Positions 17,977 through 26,407 of a DNA stretch of 26,407 nucleotides are shown here, one piece after another. Position 1 is the first letter of the stretch; every line of letters begins with the position of its first letter. The position numbers and the translations under genes are program-made. This DNA comes from Seminavis robusta. Its lineage: Eukaryota > Bacillariophyta > Bacillariophyceae > Naviculales > Naviculaceae. The notes beneath the pieces are model-generated. The model was given only the letters and a program-made list of their open reading frames with translations, searched no databases and was not told the DNA's origin. Where the stretch lies: the NCBI GenBank assembly GCA_903772945.1, contig CAICTM010001261.1, forward strand, positions 6,402 to 32,808. Reading direction: 5' to 3'.

Positions 17977-19559
17977 TTAGAGCAACAGAGTAGTTGGGCT
18001 CTCCACATATGATTTGAAGGCAGCCAGCCATTGAGCACCTACAGCCCCATCAACAACTCTATGATCACAGCTGAGGGTTGCCGTCATTACCACACTTTCC
18101 TTGAAGATTTCTTCACTGTCCTTGTCATCATTTGGTACAATCCGATTCTCCAAAGCACCAAGAGCTAGAGCGCATGCCTGTGGTTCCCGAATGATAGGTG
18201 CACAGGATTTGACACCAAACATACCAACATTCACCACACTAAAAGTTCCTGCTTCTCCTGAGGGCAGAAGCATTTCTCCTTCATCATTTGGATCCAGACT
18301 TTCCATGCTCTTCGTCAGTTCATCTCCAATGCTTGCAATTCCCTTTCCTCCACAATCTCTTATCACTGGTGTGCACAAGGAATCACCCTGACCAAGAACC
18401 ACATTGATATCGACTGAGTCATAAACACGGACAACACTGTCCATCCAGCATGCATTTGCAGACGGGACGGCTTTCATCGAGCTGGCAGCTGCCTTTAGCA
18501 AGAATTCGTAAACTCCGAGAGTTGGTTTATCATCACTGAGGGTGGCATTCATTGATTTGCGTGACTCCAAAAGACTGTCCATACAGATATCCACTGTCAA
18601 ATAGTAGTGTGGTACATTGCGTTTGGCTTGAGCCAGTCGTCCAGCAGTGACTGTTGTTGCTTCTGAAACGGGAAAGTCAGTGTAGCCATCACCAGACACT
18701 GGCGGCCCGGCAGACATGGCTGCTGCAGCACCAGGAGTTGCTGGTGGTGGAGTGACTGCTTGTCCTGCCATAGTCGGTGCCATGGATTCCGCACCCGGAA
18801 CAAACTCCTTGACATCGGCAGCAATAATCCTGCCACCAGGTCCAGATCCGGGAACTGAGGCAATGTTGTAGCCCAGCTCCTTTGCCAGCATATGAGCCAA
18901 AGGAGAAGCAACAACACGTCCATCAGTATTGGTGGCTGGAGCGGGTGCAGCAGCAGCAGGTGGAGGAGTTGGTGGAGCAACTGCCTCAGGAGTGGTTGTC
19001 GGCTCAGGAGCAGGGGGAGCGGGAGCACCTCCAGCATCTTCGACCTTGAAGTCAGAAAAGGCAGAAACATCCTCACCTTCTTCAACTGTAACAAGGATGG
19101 GTTGGCCACATTGAATTTCATCAGGGCCTGCATCAACCAAAATTTTGGCAACCACCCCATCATCTTGTGCCTCAAAGTCAACAGTGGCCTTATCAGTCTC
19201 TACACTACAGAATACCTCTCCAGCTATAAAAGCGTCCCCTTCCTTCAGATTCCAACTGGCAATAGAACCAGATTCCATAGTCTTTGTTCAAATAAATAAG
19301 TAAAGAAAGGACGTACCAGATTAGCCATACAGACCAGTTGATGAATGAAAATTCGTCGCTCTCGAAACTAACTGCTCTACGTAGCGTCGGCACTTACCGG
19401 GGAAAGACTCGGCAGACCGACAACCTCATGGGGAGGATACGAGAAAAAGCGACATTGCCGTAGAACATTGCCTCGAACAACAGAACTCTGGGTTGACCAT
19501 AGAGCCGTCCTACTTCTACCAAAGGAGAGCGGGATCCTCAACAGCTTGGAGCTTGCCAT
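17977..19559 (-). CDS. Dihydrolipoamide acetyltransferase, E2 of mitochondrial pyruvate dehydrogenase (2 exons)
   Basis: Exon 1 is 19398-19559, exon 2 is 17977-19281, with a 116-bp phase-0 intron (GTAAGT donor, AAAG acceptor); 488 residues. The exon 1 ORF ends PPHEVVGLPSLSP and exon 2 begins TMESGSIASW, which restores the lipoyl-domain start motif LSPTMESG. Residues 1-40 are Arg/Ser-rich with no acids, a mitochondrial transit peptide. Then a lipoyl domain (lipoyl Lys85 in ETDKAT), an Ala/Pro-rich linker, a peripheral-subunit-binding domain (about 177-214, ASPLAHMLAKELGYNI ... GPGGRI) and the catalytic domain with CDHRVVDG (His461, Asp465), ending in SPTTLLL. E2 moves acetyl groups from E1 to CoA and forms the core of the complex. 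There is one lipoyl domain. A plastid E2 is the alternative, but no plastid-type signal peptide is present. Confidence 0.93.
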
Positions 19560-19869
19560 GGTGGAGCAGAAGATACCTTTTAAAATAATGGAAGGAGGGA
19601 GAAAATGCCCCAAACCACAGGATAAGGAAAGCCCATGAGAACCGAAGCTTTGATTTGGGTGGCGGCAGTTACCCGTGACTCAAAAGATCTTAGTCTGAGT
19701 CATGAGTACGCGGGGTGGTCACCTACCTCCACTTTGTTTTTGTCTTTGGGTTGGCGATGAATTTCATTCGCACACTTCCGTGAATTGTGAATTGCGAAAT
19801 GGTACAAATAAATACAAGGCTACGACTGTGGCTGTTGGTTGACCGCGAGGCTAATTGAAAGCAGACAAG
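19560..19869. promoter_or_regulatory. Shared divergent promoter, E2 / bestrophin copy 2
   Basis: 310 bp between the two start codons. The right two thirds (from about 19660) are homologous to the promoter of bestrophin copy 1 and so came with the duplication. The left third belongs to E2 alone. A TTTTAAAATAA stretch at about 19578-19588 may be a start-site element for E2. Confidence 0.55.
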
Positions 19870-21270
19870 ATGACAGATAGTACACGAGAATCCGCAAAGG
19901 TACGTCGGTTTGATGCAGCTTTAATTCTCCTGGCTCCTGTCCACTCTCACCCTTGGAGATCGTTGGTAGGGACTATGGCACATTCTCTTTGAGTTGAAGG
20001 GCTCTATTTGGAGTGCGGTTCTACCCTTTTGTCTCCTGAATTGTACAATCATGCTGTTTGTGGAGCTATTGGCCATGGGAGATGTCCGAATTGCCTTCTC
20101 TCCGTCAGGCCACGGACTGATGACTCTGATTGTATCTTTCCTGGTCATCAACAAGGTCAATTTGGCTTACGATCGATACATGAATTCCAGACATGCCATT
20201 GGCTGTGCGCTGTCCGCTTGTCGGGAGCTCAACCAAGTGGTGTTGCTCTACACACATGCTCTTCCGCCCAGCCACAAGAAGGCTTCAGAGTGGCGTCAAC
20301 AAGTGAGTGGTATCAAGATGACGGTCGTTCCTTCTTTGCACAATGGCTCACCTTACTAACTACTTTCTTTGTCCACTGAAAGACTGCAGTCAGGATTCTC
20401 GATATGATGGACTGCACCATCAGGGTGGTCAAGGTACGCACAACTCAGTGATGCAATTGCCAGTCAATCAAACAACCTGTAGTCTCATTCCTTGCTTGCA
20501 TTCCACGTATTGCTTGTAGAACACACGACAAGCCAATTACCTGGCTCGAAATGTGGATGTGGAATGGAAAACGGACGATGATCCCCTTTTGCATGCACAA
20601 GCACTTCGAATGCATCTCTACACCATCAATGATCAAATAGTCTCGAATGACCAGGACAATACAGTGAGATTGGAAATGCTAGAACGAATGCGCATGATGG
20701 ATGCATTGAATGAGTTTGTCGGCAGCTATCGCAATCTGCTCAAGTGTGCCTCCACACCGCTGCCATTTACCCTGGTCCAAATGGGTCGAACTTTCTTGTT
20801 CATTTGGACCTTCTCCATCCCCTTGGTATTGCGAGGAGTAGTTTCTGAAATCTATTCTGCCATGGTCTTTGTGTTTTTCCTCACATACGGCTTTGTCGGA
20901 CTCGAGTTGGTGGCCATGAAACTCATGAATCCATTTGGTGATGGCCGTCATGATCTGAACATCACTGGTATGAAGGAGGCTGTTGCCATTGGAATTGAAA
21001 AGGACTTGAGAGCATTTGGGGAGGATGCCAAACTGACGGATAAGCGACAGGCATATAGTCGACAAAAGGCACGCCCGCCACTCCAAAACAACAACAACAA
21101 TATGTATGCCATTGTCGAGGCAACAGATTCAGATCCATCGCCCCATCAGACTGCGGGCAACTTGTTGCATAGTACCGGAAACTCCACGGAGAATGTTTAT
21201 CATCCGATGCATTGATTGATTGACTGACGATGACAATCCACTCGACAGAAAGAAAGAATGCAACAAAAAT
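19660..21270. repeat. Inverted duplication, arm 2 (bestrophin copy 2 unit)
   Basis: Plus-strand counterpart of 9320-11035. Homology begins with GGTGGC-GCAG near 19660 and fades after GCAACAAAAATA about 60-70 bp past the stop. Beyond that the 3' flanks of the two copies are unrelated, which sets the break of the duplicated unit. Confidence 0.88.
19870..21215 (+). CDS. Bestrophin-family anion channel, copy 2 (4 exons)
   Basis: Exons 19870-19899, 19970-20302, 20383-20433 and 20520-21215: the same four exon lengths as copy 1 (30, 333, 51, 696 nt) and again 369 residues. Introns are 70, 80 and 86 bp; the first is much shorter than in copy 1 (126 bp). I count roughly two dozen amino-acid differences by eye, about 93-94% identity. 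Most are in the acidic loop after INDQ, the Asn run near the C-terminus and a few in the first helices (AMGDVRIAF versus AMEDFQIAF). Three separate in-frame indels in exon 4 cancel out, so total length is unchanged. All conserved family positions listed for copy 1, including NPFGDGRHDLN, are kept, so both channels look functional. Confidence 0.88.
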
Positions 21271-21677
21271 ACATTTGTATAACGACTTCCTCTCCATTCA
21301 ATTTGGCATCATGAGGCTTTGCCTCGAAGAGCAGGCTCTTGCTATCATTTATTTGGCAAGGAAACTTTCATCGATCAGTCCACAAAATAAATGTAAAGCT
21401 ACCGTATAACCCTACTAGCTAGCTAGCTCTGTAAAGAGGGGGTTCGTCGGAAGAGGAGCGTGTTCGATGACCCCTTCCTGCTAAAACACCGAGACACGGT
21501 GGCATTGCAAGATGGCTTGCAAGGTGAAGGGGCAATCGGATCCATTGCTCGTGGCATTGTCTTCAAAGAGGACAACCGACCCGAAACGAGTGAATGCGAT
21601 CAGTGTCAATTTCTCTATAAGAGATCATTGATACAACTAGATGTAACAACAATGCGTCTTGCCTTATTATTATTAGT
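21216..21677. other. Intergenic between convergent genes, with two stacked hairpins
   Basis: GAGGC-TTT-GCCTC (21313-21325) is followed at once by AAGAGC-AG-GCTCTT (21327-21340), two small perfect stems about 100 bp after the bestrophin copy 2 stop. A CTAGCTAGCTAGCT run is at 21415-21428. The open frame across 21460-21771 has only a GTG start and overlaps the end of KRR1, so it is not called. Confidence 0.5.
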
Positions 21678-23225
<1,548 letters not shown>

Positions 23226-24539
23226 ATGAGGACGCGAGAAAAGGCCAATTCCAATAGTCTTGCCACAACAACCACAAAGCGCATGGTGCTGGATCTTCGA
23301 AGACAGGGTGCCCTTCAACGACTCCAGTTGGTATCCGCTGAAATAGAAGAGTTGAACATCAAGCAGTCTACCCTTGCTGGAACAAATCCACAAAATGAGG
23401 AAACAGACCTGTGGGAGATCTTTCAAGCCGTGGGAAACAACTTGTCTCACTTGAAATCCATTACTATTGCAGATTTCGAAAGCACGCCAGTTCCTATAGC
23501 ATGTTTGACCATGTTGTTCCAAAACTGTCTCGCATTATCCACTGTACGGATGGATGCCATTCGCATATCCGCATCAGAGGATGACTTAGAGGAGTTGCAA
23601 CAGTTGGCAACTGCTTTGCAAGGACATCCTTCACTGCAAGAAATCTGCTTTTCGGGGTGCTGTCCGGAGCCAAGCAACAACAATAATAATGGTACATTCA
23701 CAACCAGCAACTTTGCCACCTACATCTCCAAGGCACTTTCTCAGTTACCCACACTTCAAGTTGTGGAAATTGTGGAAACGTCGTTTCCTTCCTCCAGGGC
23801 TTGGACTGGGGAATCGTTGCAGTGTTTGTGCCAATCCAAAACCATTCAATTGCTGCGAATCAGAGGGGTACGATTCTTGGGAGATGAGGATCTGGTCATG
23901 ATGGCAAAGGCCTTGGAAACCAATCATGCCATGAAGGAACTCTGGATACTCGCTTGCGAGGTGGGGATTATGGCAACAGCAACACCTGCTAGTGAAACCA
24001 ACAGCAAGGACGACAATGATGATGGTGATACCAATGGAGCCCAGGCCATGGCTCAAATGTTGCAAGTCAACACTAGCCTTGAAATCCTAGGTTTGAACCG
24101 ACTTGCTCACAAAGACCACGCTATTGCAATTGCCAATGGACTTCGGAACAATCGAACGCTACGAGGTCTGCATCTCTGTTTGCGAGATGGAGGCGATGAC
24201 ATGCATTACAATCAACGCAACGCCGGCATTGCCACGGGCAGCACTACCATTGCAGAATCCTACGCCAAACTACTGAGGAACGACAACTACGTGCTGGAAA
24301 AACTGAGTGGGAGTTTCCTTCGTCGCGATGGTCGTCAAACCAGTTGTACAGCCAATCGACAAATTGATTTCTTCCTCAGACTGAACCGGAATGGTAGACG
24401 ACAGAGACTCTTGCAGACTGACGACAATGATGTAATAACGCGACTGCAATGGCTGGAAGCTCTGGCATCCCAGAGCGACAACGTCAGTGCCTGTTTCTAT
24501 TGGCTCAGTTGCAATCCTTCTCTGTGCTATGGTCGGTAG
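23226..24539 (+). CDS. Leucine-rich repeat protein (ribonuclease-inhibitor type)
   Basis: 437 residues from the ATG at 23226 in an excellent context (CACCATGAGG); the frame is open about 90 nt upstream without an ATG. A short basic N-terminus (KANSNSLATTTTKRMVLDLR) precedes degenerate 25-30-residue repeats with alternating helix and L-x-x-L-x-I strands: HLKSITIADF, ALSTVRMDAIRIS, SLQEICFSGC, TLQVVEIVETSF, TIQLLRIRGVRFL, AMKELWILAC, SLEILGLNRL, TLRGLHLCLR. Each is preceded by a helix of the type LAxALxxNxx. This is the RI-type repeat common in diatom and oomycete proteins of unknown role. Two Asn- or Asp-rich insertions interrupt it (NNNNN; SKDDNDDGD). The last 90 residues (IDFFLRLNRNGRRQRLL ... 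ACFYWLSCNPSLCYGR) are a non-repeat cap. No signal peptide or membrane segment. A protein-binding scaffold is likely; the partner is unknown. Confidence 0.8.
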   Translation: MRTREKANSNSLATTTTKRMVLDLRRQGALQRLQLVSAEIEELNIKQSTLAGTNPQNEETDLWEIFQAVGNNLSHLKSITIADFESTPVPIACLTMLFQNCLALSTVRMDAIRISASEDDLEELQQLATALQGHPSLQEICFSGCCPEPSNNNNNGTFTTSNFATYISKALSQLPTLQVVEIVETSFPSSRAWTGESLQCLCQSKTIQLLRIRGVRFLGDEDLVMMAKALETNHAMKELWILACEVGIMATATPASETNSKDDNDDGDTNGAQAMAQMLQVNTSLEILGLNRLAHKDHAIAIANGLRNNRTLRGLHLCLRDGGDDMHYNQRNAGIATGSTTIAESYAKLLRNDNYVLEKLSGSFLRRDGRQTSCTANRQIDFFLRLNRNGRRQRLLQTDDNDVITRLQWLEALASQSDNVSACFYWLSCNPSLCYGR

Positions 24540-24954
24540 TCGCGAGGAAGGTGCCTGCTGCACGAGATGGTTCTTCTGTGCTTGCATTCTTTGCATGAGC
24601 TAGCTATCTAATAAGAAGGTGACAAAATAAGTAATGTATCAATAAGCAATCAGACGCATGTGTCTTCTTCGTCAAAGTGCTGTTAAGGGCCGTGAAGGTT
24701 GCCCGTGTAGAGCACAAAACAAACCAAGCCTGGGAGGGAAATTGAAGCAACTACACCGGGTTGATATCGTAGCACCATATGATGGATAAGCTATGCTAGT
24801 GGCCATTGCGATCTCTGAAGAATACACCACTAGCACTCTATTTCTACCGCTATAGCTTTTGCACTTCAATTTTTGCTCTTCTTAGCAATGGGTCTATGGA
24901 GACTCGAGAGTTGGGTGCAAGAAACGTAGCTCCCAGAGGGGTGTAAAATACTCG
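24540..24954. other. Intergenic, no gene seen
   Basis: Follows the LRR gene. GCTAGCTA lies at 24599-24606. The right end is the 3' boundary of the retroelement remnant. I see no poly(A) tail or clear target-site duplication that would fix the element's end. Confidence 0.45.
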
Positions 24955-26407
24955 TTAGTTTAACAAACTATGGCCACGGAGTGGCTTTAGTGACGCGGGC
25001 AATGGGTGGGGAAGCCCCCACCTAGCTGAGTCGTCATCCACATAAATTCTGCGCAGTGTCGGTTCATTCTCAAGGGGCCCGGATGGGCCCCCCATTAGTG
25101 GACAATGCTGCACTCTCGTGCAGGAGAAGCTGGCAAGGGCAGCACCTGGAGCGCAGGAATACCCAGGATTTGAAAGCATGTTACTCATTTGTAGTGGTTC
25201 GGCCAGTTTGGAGGTAGGTGTGCATTGATCGTTGAAGTTGTTGTTGTGTGCGGCGGTGGTAGGTTGTGCGAAGTCGTCCATGGGCAGCCCTAGCCAGTTT
25301 GATGGTTTCGAGCCAGCGAAGGGTTTTGGGAGTGACAGGTTGAGGTTGATTTCTCTGTAGTCAAGATCGAGGCGCCAGCGGTCGGTGGGAGGTAATGTGG
25401 CATCACCTTTGGAGTACTCTTTCAGGATTTCCTGTCGGAGGGTGGAGAGGTGGAGAGTTGGGTGGGGGTTGGTTTTGCACCGTGTAGTGCATCGTTCCTG
25501 TGCTCCCACATGCGGAAGTGAAGCATCCACAGTTCATTTGCCAAGGCAGTTGCCCAGCTGGTGCCATCACCTTGTTTTCCAATGGAGTGTAAGTGGAGCT
25601 CGTGGGCAGTGCAAAGTGGGATTGCGATTCTGCCAAGTAGAAAATTCCACCATCCCAGTTTGGCCTGTGCACGGAGTCCGTTTACAGTGCTAGGAGTTCC
25701 AGATCCCATCCAGAGAGAGGTGTTGTGTCCCTTTTGCCAGTGATGGAGTTGGGTCAGGATCTGCTTGGTCATCATGGGGTCTGTGTGGCGCTTGTGCAAC
25801 CAAGTTTTCAGCTTGGAAATCTCCTGGTTCCACTTTGGATGGATGCTGGGTCTTGCAGCGTAGCACATGGAGGGTGTCTTCGTCGGCTGTTCCACACCGT
25901 GGGCAATCGCTGTGAGCCTGCCATTGGCGGCGTTGCAGCTGGCGTCCTACACCACAGTGGCCTGTTGCATGTTTGGTGATGAATCTTTGGATGCCAATTG
26001 GTGCCTTCCTCATGGCCCTACCCATTGCCTCCCAGTTGATAGTGTCCAGCGCTCTGTCCAATCCGCTTCGGAATAGACGACGTTAAGAACTCTTTCCTCG
26101 CGCTGCTTCCAGTGTGCCTTGATTTTGTCTTCCCAAAGGGCTCGTGCATCTCACGGGGGTGGAAACGGGCTAGTTTCTTACCCTTGTGCCGAAAGATGAC
26201 GCGCTCGTTGGTGAAGGGTAAATTAGGGCACGGTTTGGAGTGATCCTGAGTCCACTGGGCTTTGGCAGCAGTATCCATTTCAATGTTCAGGATTGCCCAG
26301 CGGTCGAGGCAGCCGTGGTACAGTCGGGTTCCCTGTAACATGTCCTGGGGGAGGATGTGGAGGGCTCGAGGGCTGCTCGTCCTGGTGGCCTTTAACCATC
26401 GGAACTG
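24955..26407 (-). pseudogene. Degenerate non-LTR-type retroelement, RNase H end and zinc-finger tail (right edge truncated)
   Basis: On the minus strand the protein passes through five segments in changing frames: VKGHQDE (26376-26396, the end of an RNase H-like domain); a segment from about 26341 with LDRWAILNIEMDTAAKAQW and RVIFRHKGKKLARF; one from about 26061 with ALDTINWEAMGRAM, RFITKHATGHCGVGR and the zinc motif CPRCG...LHVLRC (25855-25905); one from about 25860 with LKTWLHKRHTDPMM, AQAKLGWWNFLLGRIAI and LWMLHFRMWEHRNDALHG; and a tail from about 25480 to the stop at 24955. This order (RNase H, C-x2-C-x8-H-x4-C-like finger, MWEHRN block) matches reverse-transcriptase polyproteins that I recall as multi-copy in diatoms and oomycetes; the family name is from memory. 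At least four frameshifts show it is dead. The reverse transcriptase itself would lie past the right edge. Confidence 0.75.

Overview
The window looks like nuclear DNA of a photosynthetic stramenopile, most likely a pennate diatom. The grounds are short GT-AG introns (70-126 bp) in otherwise nearly intron-free genes, genes packed on both strands, a nucleus-encoded mitochondrial pyruvate dehydrogenase E2 with a split transit-peptide exon, a PERK-type ER kinase, a ribonuclease-inhibitor-type leucine-rich repeat protein, and intergenic DNA full of CTAGCTAG runs. The species is an inference; I see no rRNA, tRNA or organelle marker.

Layout. 1-1045 (-): frame-shifted remnant of a transposase-like protein with a terminal zinc knuckle, cut by the left edge. 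1659-2261 (-): small SAM-domain protein. 4051-5124 (+): membrane-anchored FkbM-type methyltransferase. 5783-6718 (+): NADH-cytochrome b5 reductase. 7252-8835 (-): disordered protein with a C-terminal membrane anchor. 9395-10799 (-): four-exon bestrophin-family anion channel. 11994-12707 (-): FAM173/ATPSCKMT-like methyltransferase. 13594-17898 (+): very large PERK-like eIF2alpha kinase. 17977-19559 (-): dihydrolipoamide acetyltransferase in two exons. 19870-21215 (+): second bestrophin gene. 21678-22820 (-): KRR1 ribosome-assembly factor. 23226-24539 (+): leucine-rich repeat protein. 24955-26407 (-): degenerate retroelement tail (RNase H end, CPRCG zinc motif), cut by the right edge.

The most unusual feature is the bestrophin family. 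Two 369-residue genes with identical intron positions and the same exon lengths lie in opposite orientation about 9 kb apart, each carrying its promoter and some 3' UTR. A third piece, the 3' flank alone, lies just upstream of the first gene in tandem orientation and points to a lost or collapsed further copy. The segment between the two arms holds the ER-stress kinase, the methyltransferase and the PDC E2. The inverted arms could allow it to flip, and the second bestrophin copy now shares a 310-bp divergent promoter with E2.

The remaining genes are unrelated housekeeping or regulatory functions (ribosome assembly, mitochondrial carbon metabolism, ER stress, redox), as expected in a eukaryotic chromosome; there is no operon logic. 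I did not find a convincing new defence, biosynthetic or regulatory system. Gene models are by eye from the sequence; introns were chosen by GT-AG sites, frame and, for the bestrophins, agreement between the two copies.
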